Origin: Chaenocephalus aceratus
Taxonomy: Eukaryota; Chordata; Actinopteri; Perciformes; Channichthyidae
Direction of reading: 5' to 3'
DNA length: 64,000 bases
NCBI GenBank assembly: GCA_023974075.1
Contig: CM043800.1
Coordinates: 35,218,459-35,282,458 of the forward strand
Position numbers and translations under genes: made by a program. How positions within the stretch are numbered: the stretch's first letter is position 1; each line of letters opens with the position of its first letter. The notes under the pieces are model-generated. The model was given only the letters and a program-made list of their open reading frames with translations, had not been told where the DNA came from and searched no databases. Positions 1 through 9,342 of the stretch are shown here, one piece after another.

Positions 1-367
1 ACAAAATTATTTTATTTTTCATGGATGTGTCTCATTCTGTTATTTCATGCAAATGAGTATTTCCTTCTCTCGCAAAAGTCTGTCCACAATGTATTTTACT
101 TATAAGTCAATCTTGCTGGCGTGAATCGTATAATCCTTGCTAACATCTTGTATTTCTTACCCCAAATACATCCTATGCATAGACCCTTTTCATAGCAGAA
201 CACATAAATGACAGTTCCAGCTATTATTGCAATGCAGCAATTAGTAATACTTTGAGTGACACCTTTGTTTGAAAGGCTAGCTTGAAGTTAATATATCATT
301 ATTTTAAAATGAAAATGTATTTAAGAGTTGAGTCAGACATTTTATTACAATCTCTTTTTGTGTGTAG

Positions 368-481
368 GTGCAGCAGTGTGGCTCGGACCCTCCAGCCCAG
401 TCAAACAGAGACAAAGACCCAAAGAGAGGGAGGAACGGAGAGCGGGGCTCAGAGAAGACACATGTGACCTGGAAGAGATGA
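368..481 (+). CDS. Possible terminal exon of an upstream gene (partial, unrecognised)
   Basis: A T-rich tract ending in TAG at 361-367 looks like a splice acceptor. It is followed by 37 open codons (starting VQQCGSDPPAQ and ending HVTWKR) and a TGA at 479-481. The translation is polar, rich in Arg and Lys, and has no domain I recognise. It is identical in copy B. It could be the tail of a neighbouring gene whose body lies left of the window, or chance. Confidence 0.2.
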   Translation: MQQCGSDPPAQSNRDKDPKRGRNGERGSEKTHVTWKR

Positions 482-1058
482 CAAGAAGAATGTCGTCCTG
501 ACAGAAGAGCACCTTTGCAAGATAAAGACTCTAAATCAAAGCGAGAAATACCTGAAAATCAGCCCTCAGTGAAAGTAAAAATAGTTTCTGGTGTCATGTT
601 TAGCTGTAATGAGTGGGTGGGACTGACAGGAAGATTTCTCACTGAGGCCTCCTACTGTTCAATAATTACACTGCCACTATCTCAACAGTAGGTTCAGCAC
701 TTATTCTTTATAATCAAAGCATTTTATGAGCCCCCCTTAAATAATGGAAATTATTTAAATGCTTGACATTATAATTATAACCCTAACTCTTATGAAAAAG
801 GAAGGGGGCTATCACATGACTGGGGAGAGAAATGTGCTACCTCACTGTTTAACCCATACCATTATGTTCCTTCTAACAGCTTTTAAACCCTCTACTGTAT
901 ATCTCTCTGTATATCAAAGCAATATAGCACCATCAAACTGTCTTAAATGGTATTAAATCAAATACATAAACCTGTACCTAACACAGACTTGAGCGTATAA
1001 GTGATTGGTGTATGTTTTCACATTATAGACATGAACAGACAAGTGAATACCAAGTGAT
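482..1058. other. Intergenic, no gene seen
   Basis: AT-rich single-copy-looking DNA between the possible exon and the AFGP polyadenylation signal. I see no supported ORF, RNA gene or repeat other than its duplicate at 34950-35526. Confidence 0.6.
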
Positions 1059-1064
1059 TTTATT
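1059..1064 (-). terminator. AATAAA polyadenylation signal of AFGP-A
   Basis: AATAAA on the minus strand, about 270 nt downstream of the AFGP stop and 125 nt downstream of the old trypsinogen stop. It is inherited with the trypsinogen-derived 3' end and conserved in copy B at 35527-35532. Confidence 0.6.
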
Positions 1065-1188
1065 TCGTTTTCAACATTCTGGCACATGTGTGTTAAGAGT
1101 CTTGATTGGCACCAGAGAGAAGACTGAAAAATAAAAACCAGGGCTGTGAACCAGTGGGAGAAGTGAAGAAAATAAACTGGTAATTTCT

Positions 1189-1341
1189 TTAGGGATTGGC
1201 TGCCTGGACCTCTTCAAACCAGGAGTGGAACTCACACAGTTTGACGTAGACCCCGGGGTAGTTTGGCTCGGCACATCCCTGACCCCATGACACCAGGCCA
1301 TGCACCTCTCCCTCACACAAAAGAGGGCTACAAGAGTCACC
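1189..1341 (-). pseudogene. Relic of trypsinogen last exon, now AFGP-A 3' UTR
   Basis: Exactly 153 nt, the same length as the intact trypsinogen exon 5 at 12095-12247. In the trypsin frame it reads GDSCSPLLC, then [17 protein letters not shown], and ends at TAA. Ser195 and its preceding Gly-Asp are kept, but the two glycines that follow have become Cys and Ser. On its 5' side it abuts the Thr-Ala-Ala repeats directly, so trypsinogen exons 2-4 are gone. The AFGP frame enters it and stops at once, because the GGT GAC codons are read as G GTG AC with TGA in frame. It therefore now serves as 3' untranslated sequence, although the old trypsin frame still has no internal stop. Confidence 0.9.
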
Positions 1342-4300
1342 CTCTTGCCGCTGTTGCCGCTGTTGCCGCTGTTGCAGGTGTTGCAGCAAAAAGCAATGCC
1401 GCTGTTGCAGGGGTTGCCGCTGTTGCAGCTGTGGCAGCAAAATTCAATGCAGGTGTTGCAGCTGTTGCAGCTGTTGCAGGGGTTGCAGCTGTTGCCGCTG
1501 TAGCAGCAAAAATCAATGCAGGTGTTGCAGCTGTTGCAGGGGTTGCCGCTGTTGCAGCTGTGGCAGCAAAATTCAATGCAGGTGTTGCAGCTGTTGCAGC
1601 TGTTGCAGGGGTTGCCGCTGTCGCGGCTGTTGCAGCTGTTGCAGCAAAATTAAATGCAGGTGTTGCAGGGGTTGCCGCTGTTGCAGCTGTGGCAGCAAAA
1701 TGCAATGCAGGTGTTGCAGCTGTTGCAGGGGTTGCCGCTGTTGCAGCAAAATGCAATGCAGGTGTTGCAGGGGTTGCAGGGGTTGCAGCTGTTGCAGCAA
1801 AAATCAATGCAGGTGTTGCCGCTGTTGCTGGTGTTGCAGCTGTGGCAGCAAAATTCAATGCAGGTGTTGCAGCTGTTGCAGGGGTTGCCGCTGTTGCCGC
1901 TGTAGCAGCAAAAATCAATGCAGGTGTTGCAGCTGTTGCAGGGGTTGCCGCTGTAGCAGCAAAAATCAATGCAGGTGTTGCCGCTGTTGCAGGGGTTGCC
2001 GCTGTTGCAGCTGTTGCAGCAAAAATCAATGCAGGTGTTGCCGCTGTTGCAGGTGTTGCAGCTGTGGCAGCTAAATTAAATGCAGGTGTTGCAGGGGTTG
2101 CCGCTGTTGCAGCTGTAGCAGCAAAAATCAATGCAGGTGTTGCAGCTGTTGCTGCTGTTGCAGCTGTTGCAGCTGTTGCAGCAAAAATCAATGCAGGTGT
2201 TGCCGCTGTTGCAGCTGTGGCAGCTGTGGCAGCAAAATTCAATGCAGGTGTTGCAGCTGTTGCAGGGGTTGCAGCTGTTGCCGCTGTAGCAGCAAAAATC
2301 AATGCAGGTGTTGCCGCTGTTGCAGGTGTTGCAGCTGTGGCAGCAAAATTCAATGCAGGGGTTGCCGCTGTTGCAGCTGTTGCAGCTGTTGCCGCTGTTG
2401 CAGCTGTTGCCGCTGTTGCAGCTGTTGCCGCTGTTGCAGGTGTTGCAGCAAAAATCAATGCCGCTGTTGCAGGGGTTGCCGCTGTTGCAGCTGTGGCAGC
2501 AAAATTCAATGCAGGTGTTGCAGCTGTTGCAGCTGTTGCAGGGGTTGCCGCTGTCGCAGCTGTTGCAGCAAAATTAAATGCAGGTGTTGCAGGGGTTGCC
2601 GCTGTTGCAGCTGTGGCAGCAAAATGCAATGCAGGTGTTGCAGCTGTTGCAGGGGTTGCCGCTGTTGCAGCAAAATGCAATGCAGGTGTTGCAGGGGTTG
2701 CAGCTGTTGCAGCAAAAATCAATGCAGGTGTTGCCGCTGTTGCTGGTGTTGCAGCTGTGGCAGCAAAATTCAATGCAGGTGTTGCAGCTGTTGCAGGGGT
2801 TGCCGCTGTAGCAGCAAAAATCAATGCAGGTGTTGCAGCTGTTGCAGGGGTTGCCGCTGTAGCAGCAAAAATCAATGCAGGTGTTGCCGCTGTTGCAGGG
2901 GTTGCCGCTGTTGCAGCTGTTGCAGCAAAAATCAATGCAGGTGTTGCCGCTGTTGCAGGTGTTGCAGCTGTGGCAGCAAAATGCAATGCAGGGGTTGCCG
3001 CTGTTGCAGCTGTTGCCGCTGTTGCAGCTGTTGCCGCTGTTGCAGCTGTTGCCGCTGTTGCAGGTGTTGCAGCAAAAATCAATGCAGCTGTTGCCGCTGT
3101 TGCAGGGGTTGCCGCTGTTGCAGCTGTGGCAGCAAAATTCAATGCAGGTGTTGCAGCTGTTGCAGCTGTTGCAGGGGTTGCCGCTGTCGCGGCTGTAGCA
3201 GCTGTTGCAGCAAAATTAAATGCAGGTGTTGCAGGGGTTGCCGCTGTTGCAGCTGTGGCAGCAAAATGCAATGCAGGTGTTGCAGCTGTTGCAGGGGTTG
3301 CCGCTGTTGCAGCAAAATGCAATGCAGGTGTTGCAGGGGTTGCAGGGGTTGCAGCTGTTGCAGCAAAAATCAATGCAGGTGTTGCCGCTGTTGCTGGTGT
3401 TGCAGCTGTGGCAGCAAAATTCAATGCAGGTGTTGCAGCTGTTGCAGGGGTTGCCGCTGTTGCCGCTGTAGCAGCAAAAATCAATGCAGGTGTTGCAGCT
3501 GTTGCAGGGGTTGCCGCTGTAGCAGCAAAAATCAATGCAGGTGTTGCCGCTGTTGCAGGGGTTGCCGCTGTTGCAGCTGTTGCAGCAAAAATCAATGCAG
3601 GTGTTGCCGCTGTTGCAGGTGTTGCAGCTGTGGCAGCAAAATTAAATGCAGGTGTTGCAGGGGTTGCCGCTGTTGCAGCTGTAGCAGCAAAAAGCAATGC
3701 AGGTGTTGCAGCTGTTGCTGCTGTTGCAGGTGTTGCAGCTGTTGCAGCAAAAATCAATGCAGGTGTTGCCGCTGTTGCAGCTGTGGCAGCTGTGGCAGCA
3801 AAATTAAATGCAGGGGTTGCCGCTGTTGCAGCTGTTGCCGCTGTTGCAGCTGTTGCCGCTGTTGCAGGTGTTGCAGCAAAAATCAATGCAGGTGTTGCCG
3901 CTGTTGCAGCTGTGGCAGCAAAATTAAATGCAGGTGTTGCAGGGGTTGCCGCTGTTGCTGCTGTAGCAGCAAAAATCAATGCAGGTGTTGCAGCTGTTGC
4001 TGCTGTTGCAGGTGTTGCAGCTGTTGCAGCGAAAATTAATGCAGGTGTTGCCGCTGTTGCAGCTGTGGCAGCTGTGGCAGCAAAATTAAATGCAGGGGTT
4101 GCCGCTGTTGCAGCTGTTGCCGCTGTTGCAACAAAAATCAATGCAGGTGTTGCCGCTGTTGCAGGTGTTGCAGCTGTGGCAGCAAAAATCAATGCAGGTG
4201 TTGCAGCTGTTGCAGGTGTTGCAGCTGTTGCAGCTGGTGCAGCTGTTACAGCTGTTTCACACAGACACACACACAAACAAACAAACAAACAGAGAAAGAG

Positions 4301-6131
4301 ATACATTTTTGTTTTAAAGTTATCCTCAACCATAACCATTCATATGTTTTATTTAATATCTTACAATACAGTATGTTTTCTATATACTGTTTACTGTTTG
4401 TGTGTGTATCTTTGTGAATGTGTGTATTATAGTGTTAATTGCGTTGACTAAAACTATGACGAAATATGTTCTTCCACAACCTTTTTTTCCATGACTAAGA
4501 CGAGACGATGACGAGAAGGCACCGACGTCAGTAAACAATAACTGTAACGAAATCATCATGTAATATCGAAAATGTAGTTTACTAAATAAAAACTTTGCCA
4601 AAATCTCTCTTTACTTTCGTTGACGAAAATGGAGGAGACGAAATATTATCAAAGATAACGTTACATCTGATAGTCAGTTTTTCTCCCAGCAGTTCAATTG
4701 CTGCTGCTGCGGCTGGTCAGCAGTTGTGTGTAGTGATGGGAATTCCGTCTCTTTTTAGTGAGCCAAGAACAGCCGGCTCTTTTGGCTCCCAAACGGCTAT
4801 TCATTTGACCACATATACCTTTTATAATTTAATCAAATTCAGCACTGTTTTGACCAATTATTTATATGTGTACACATATATCAATTACATTATTCAATAC
4901 ATCCTTTGTAATGAAGTATTCAAAAGTAAAAATTACATTTTAATATAAATGATTTGCTGTGGCCAATTGTTTTCACTGCATTTACAGACCCTTGTAACTC
5001 TCTGATATCACCGAATGAATGCACTGACTTGCTTGTAGAACCACGCTACACAAAGCAGATAGCAACACCTATAAAAACTTTAGCATAGACATTTAAAAAA
5101 AGGACAGCTATTGTATCAACATTTTTAAATTGTATTTAAAGAGAAAGCCAGCAGGGATCTTTTTCAGTAGGCTATTAACTAAAAAGTCAGCAACAGCTGA
5201 CATCAAATCTTTGCTGAGCCTAAAGATAATCATATATAAATAACATAGTACAAATAAATGTATTGCAATGTGCAAAACAGCAGCATCCAACCGTCTCTAA
5301 TCCTTGGATATGACATGTCACTGCATGCATGGAGCATCCGTAGCGCGGAAATCATCACATCATTCTGTCTAATATTCCCCCCCCCGCCCCCACCCCCGTC
5401 AGCGTGAGTGAGTGACGAGTTGTGTACAGCCCCGTCGGGTAATAATGGATTATGACGGAAATATTACGATCCTGTCCGTCAAAATGACTGACAATGAAAA
5501 AGTCTAACGCCACCACTGCTTGGGAGAAAGAAACGAGGCGATTTTTGGGCCCATTTTTGCTACAATGAGGCGGAGAAAAAAAGTGAATGCATTGTTTTAT
5601 CAGAAGGGAAGCATTGTGGTCTGTTTACACAGCTGGTAAAATCACCACACACCTGACCAGATAATCTCTGCAAAGCTGCATTCTTAATCATTCAACCTGT
5701 GTTTTTCATCAAATAAGGATAATATATAATCTTATTGGGAAATAAGTTTGACTAAAATGACAAATTGTTGGTTTTGGCTAGACTAGTTTGACTGAAGTTT
5801 TCTATATAATCTGATGACTAAAAAATACTCAAATGTCAACAGTTTTCATTAACAAAAAGTAGACTAAAATGCTCAGACTTTTAGTAGACTAAATCTTGAC
5901 TAAAATAGTTACTGTTTTCTTTGACTAAAATAAGACAAAAATGCTCAGACTTTTAGTCGACTAAAACTTGACTAAATAAAGACAGGATGAAGGTGACTAA
6001 ATATGACTAAAACTAACAAGGACATTTGATACAGGACTAAGACTAAATACAAAAATTGCTGACAAAATCAACACTATTACTGTGTATTTACCAGCAGCTC
6101 CGATCAGCAGCAGCAGAGCCAGGAGTTTCAT
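1337..6131 (-). CDS. afgp: Antifreeze glycoprotein polyprotein, copy A (intact)
   Basis: Secreted polyprotein precursor; its peptides, O-glycosylated on Thr, bind ice crystals and prevent freezing of body fluids (family knowledge). Exon 1 is 6092-6131 (40 nt, signal peptide [13 protein letters not shown], split codon G/CT), the intron is 4252-6091 (donor gtaaat, acceptor aaacag), and exon 2 is 1337-4251. The joined frame is 985 codons including TGA and has no internal stop. Exon 2 starts [13 protein letters not shown] and then has about 51 segments separated by about 50 spacers: mostly LIF, also LNF, FNF, LHF, LLF and one FNL. About fifteen segments are [14 protein letters not shown], the sequence of the smallest known isoform (AFGP8), and about seven are the 17-residue type. 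The longest segment is about 32 residues, so this gene encodes only small isoforms. It ends AARG-stop at the trypsinogen exon junction. Known AFGP genes have the same two-exon plan and a similar intron length. Plus-strand ORFs over the repeats are shadows. Confidence 0.95.
1342..4250. repeat. AFGP coding minisatellite with higher-order blocks
   Basis: The basic unit is 9 nt (Thr-Ala-Ala, minus strand), organised in 42-96-nt segments each ending in a spacer codon triplet. A run of ten consecutive spacers in the order LIF LIF LIF LNF LIF LHF LHF FNF LNF LIF occurs three times, roughly at 3083-3660, 2456-2965 and 1390-2070. Multi-segment block duplication therefore built this exon, not only 9-nt slippage. 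All units are multiples of 3, so two strands remain open across nearly 3 kb. Confidence 0.85.
4430..6076. mobile_element. Non-autonomous hAT-type element in AFGP-A intron 1
   Basis: Ends in near-inverted repeats: 5' tagtgttaattgcgttgac, and 3' reverse complement tagtgttgattttgtcagc. It fills most of the intron and stops about 15 bp from the exon 1 donor. The copy B equivalent keeps an 8-bp target duplication (gtgtatta / ttgtatta); copy A has lost about 6 bp at its right edge. The same 5' end occurs at 52919 next to a BED-finger exon, which assigns the family to hAT. Around 4732-4800 lies a piece resembling another hAT end (tgatgggaattccg). No transposase remains. Confidence 0.75.
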
Positions 6132-6180
6132 GGTGTCAGGTGAATGTTCAGAAGACTCCTGGACACACACCTCGGCTCAA

Positions 6181-6187
6181 ATTTATA
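6181..6187 (-). promoter_or_regulatory. TATA box of AFGP-A
   Basis: TATAAAT on the minus strand, 50-56 nt upstream of the signal-peptide ATG, leaving a short leader of roughly 25 nt. This is the trypsinogen-type proximal promoter carried over with exon 1, and it is identical in copy B (41581-41587). Confidence 0.7.
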
Positions 6188-6420
6188 TCCCAGCAGCCCC
6201 ACAGTGCTCGTCCCCCTCACCTGACCGCCCCCCCCGCCTCCTCCTCTCCTCTCCCCCCTATTTCTCTTGACCCAATCTGTGTCCTCACAGTCTTGGCACT
6301 CAGTTTCAAACCAAATGTACTTTCTTATCACACTCCTCATTTTGTGTTTGCCCACTTCGGCCCAATCGTAGCACAACATACCGTGGTTATGTAATCTATG
6401 CACCTTATTTAAAATGTGGA

Positions 6421-6990
6421 CCAAGGTGTTACGGCTGGAGGGCAAGGTACGCAGGACCCAAATGCAGAAAATAGGTTTGAAAGCAGGAATCCTTTATTTC
6501 CAGAACTAGGCCAGGCAAACAAAGTCAAAACTAGGCAAGGCAAAACATAAAGTCACTCAGAACATAAACCCTTCCAACAACGTTAAGAATCTCACCATGA
6601 CAGACAGAAAAAACAGAACTGAAATGCACACAAGACTAATCACATGAACAAGACACAGGTGGGGAGGGATGAGAAAGTGCAGGGGAACACGGTGAACACT
6701 ATCGGGTAATCAAGCAGGATGGAACATAGAGACAGGAAGCAACAGACAAGATGGGGGGTGAACACTTTTCGGAATAAAACAGGAAACCAGAGGCAGATCT
6801 AGACAGGACTAAATCAAACAGCTCCGGAGGACAGGCAGGAAGGCGGCGTAGGGCGCGATGAGGCCCTTCCGGGGGGACAGGACATGGTGTTGGCAGGACC
6901 CCCATTGGAACCCCCAAGTTTAAGTTTAAGTGGACCACCTTACTTGCAGCAGACCACCATGCTTAGCTACTGCCGCTAAAGATTATAAAA
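6421..6990. repeat. Interspersed repeat upstream of AFGP-A
   Basis: Begins with a gttacggctgg motif and continues as low-complexity A/G-rich sequence. It is duplicated at 41829-42412, and a looser relative with a similar opening (gttacgactgg, then aggacccaaatgca) starts at 29735. That behaviour is typical of a dispersed teleost repeat, perhaps an LTR end. I cannot assign the family. Similarity to copy B stops at about 6990. Confidence 0.5.
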
Positions 6991-9086
6991 CCTTTAGCAG
7001 GTATCTGATATAGCGGATATTTGTTAAGATCCATATGTCACGGATAGGATCATATTCTGTGCTTAAGTAAGAGACATGTAATCATTTACTAAACATCACC
7101 ATGTTTTTATTTAACAAAATAATGTTTAATTCACGTTGGCGTAAGTACAAAACCATCGCTATGTTTTTAGATCAGGAAATGCATCCAGGGTCAAACAAAC
7201 GATTTTCGATTGTCCTCCTCGCATTCATTTAATGTATCATATGTTCGCGAGTTGAAATGAATGCACTAAATTTAATCCACGTGAGTTTACAACAACAACA
7301 ATAATCGCTTTGTTTTTATATCACATCCGACCGGAGGAAAATGCAGCACGGCTCTCACTACCGATCATCCTAATCCCATGGACAAACAATAATATGTACA
7401 GTGTTCATAGTTTACTGTATTATTAGTGTCTAATATTACTGCTATAATAATCACACATTGAGTTGTTGAAATCAGACCGTCGTTTTTTTTAAACGCTCTG
7501 AATGAAACGGCAGCTCTCAAGTGATCAGCTGTGTGTTTACACAATAAAATATGCATAGTAATTTAATACCTTCCAACACACATTGTAAGAATCGTTCTGT
7601 TTCATATGAGTGTTGAGAGCCGTATCCACAAATCTACTAATTTTGCCCTCAGTGCACCAGATTGATGCATTTAACTTCAATTTAAATAAAAACATCTTCT
7701 GTTGTAACAACAATAACATTATAAATAGTAACATAGCATGGTATTGCACATTTACTGTAGCTTTGAGTGTTACTGGCCTGAGATTTTTTTATTACATGAA
7801 TGAAGGTGACTGAGGCTTTTTAATATAGACTTTTCAGTGTCCCACATTTTGCACAGAACTGTCCTCACATTAGGAAAACAGATTGTCTGAGACAACTTGG
7901 CACTAAGAGTACTAATATGTCTACCATTTCTTTTATGAGTTTAATATCTGTATGTTCTCTTTTGGTTTGATTAGGACACATCCTGGGGATTTCAGAATGT
8001 TACTGGATTTTGATTTATTGTATCGGCTTCATGTCGCAATAATATTCCCGAAGTCTGAAATGCAAAAATGTTCCACATTAGGGCAATTCACCCTACATTT
8101 AATCATTTTGTTTATTTTTAACGAAATAAATGTGGTTTAATCCATCATGAAATTAATGTAGGCTATTTACTTAGTACATATCTGACATTAACGATTAACA
8201 CACTGTTCATACTGCTCACAGGCTGATATCTAGTGTATTCATACCCCTCACTGTTTATTCATCATTCAATTCATTATATATTTTATTCTGTAGATTGTGA
8301 ACATTACTTTTCACTTTACTGCTTGTTGCACCTGGTTAGAAGCTAAACTGCATTTCGTTGTCTCAGTACCTGTAATCTGTGCAATAACAATAAAGTTTAA
8401 TCTAATCTTGAGCAGGAACTAATGTAGGCTATTTACTTAGTACATATCTGACATTAACGATTAAACACGTTTGTGCATTCTTTATGAATGCAAACCGAGT
8501 CATTTCGTTTATTTTTAACGAAATAAATGTGATTTAATCCACATAATTTACTGTGTTAATTGTTTACTTAGTATTGTTTAACTTGAAGGTGCCTGATGTG
8601 AACATTTCCAGAATGTATTTTCTTCACTTTTTAAATGCCTCTGTGATGTGCTGCTACCCATTTCCCCTCGGGGACTAATACACGAATACTATGACATTAA
8701 CGATTAAACACATTTGTGCATTCTTTATGAATGCAAACCGAGTCAAGCCGACTCTAATAAACGAATACTATATATTGAACGTCTATTGAATGGCCTTTGT
8801 ATGTATACAGTACAGTATAGCCCAACCATTTACACCTTCCTTTTTTCCCGTCAAGAGTTTGAATTGGAGAAAGGTAATCGATGGTGCTTTTATAGCCTAT
8901 TGCATAATAACTGTGTGATTTATATTGCTTTTCAAATGCATATGTCCACCCATTTACACGGCTCTTCCCGTAGTTAGATCACTTTACATTTCTGCGAATG
9001 CATTTTTAATCACACACGTCTCCCCATCCCGAAAATAATAAAGAAAATAAAAAGAGGAAACAATTTTCAAGTTCAGTTTTCACCGT
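6991..9086. other. Copy A-specific insertion, no gene seen
   Basis: AT-rich sequence with no counterpart in copy B. It contains internal repeats: a block around acatatctgacattaacg at about 8170 and 8440, and a longer block (gcattctttatgaatgcaaa) at about 8480 and 8720. No ORF here has recognisable content. Confidence 0.6.
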
Positions 9087-9092
9087 TTTATT
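9087..9092 (-). terminator. AATAAA signal downstream of the 69-aa ORF
   Basis: Minus-strand AATAAA about 40 nt after the stop of the ORF at 9133-9342. The spacing suits a genuine terminal exon. Confidence 0.4.
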
Positions 9093-9132
9093 TAAAATAA
9101 CTGACATACAGTAACAGACACATGCTGTAGGC

Positions 9133-9342
9133 CTATCTGCTGCGGAAACCAGGACGAGCGATTTCGGGATCTGTTTTTCTGGGGCTCCTCAGTCTCTCGT
9201 TTACCCGGCTCCTGATTTTATGCCACTGGTCAATGTTCAGATTTGGGAACCGATTGGAAACATAGGACTCAATCTTTTGCTTCACATTGAGGGGAAGAGG
9301 CATTTTCCCATTGGTCCCAGTCCAGTTGGTTATTTTCACCAT
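9133..9342 (-). CDS. Unrecognised 69-aa ORF or terminal exon
   Basis: I do not recognise this protein. It is polar and basic (for example VKQKIESYVSNRFPNLNIDQW, then WHKIRSRVNERLRSPRKT) with a plausible helical start and an Arg-rich tail. A polyadenylation signal lies about 40 nt downstream. The sequence just upstream on the minus strand has AG dinucleotides that could act as an acceptor, so it may be the last exon of a longer gene or of a transposable element. It sits in the block that is missing from copy B, so it arrived after, or was lost from, one duplicate. Confidence 0.35.
   Translation of the reverse strand: MVKITNWTGTNGKMPLPLNVKQKIESYVSNRFPNLNIDQWHKIRSRVNERLRSPRKTDPEIARPGFRSR

Noticed and set aside
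1700..2074. Cys/Arg-rich (QCRCC) and Gln/Leu-rich frames across the repeats
   Set aside because: Other frames of the same 9-nt unit; stops recur and the frames change at every indel.
1342..4250. CRISPR-like array
   Set aside because: Regular repeats, but there are no unique spacers of constant length; this is a coding minisatellite in an animal genome.
1263..4451. Plus-strand 1062-aa ORF of VAAVAG/KINAG repeats, and the matching plus-strand ORFs in copy B
   Set aside because: Antisense shadow of the AFGP exon. No signal peptide or splice context on this strand, while the minus strand has the full known AFGP gene structure.
6056..6445. Overlapping plus and minus ORFs around AFGP-A exon 1 (and 41462-41844 in copy B)
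   Set aside because: The only supported coding part is the 40-nt signal exon. The rest is promoter and intron.
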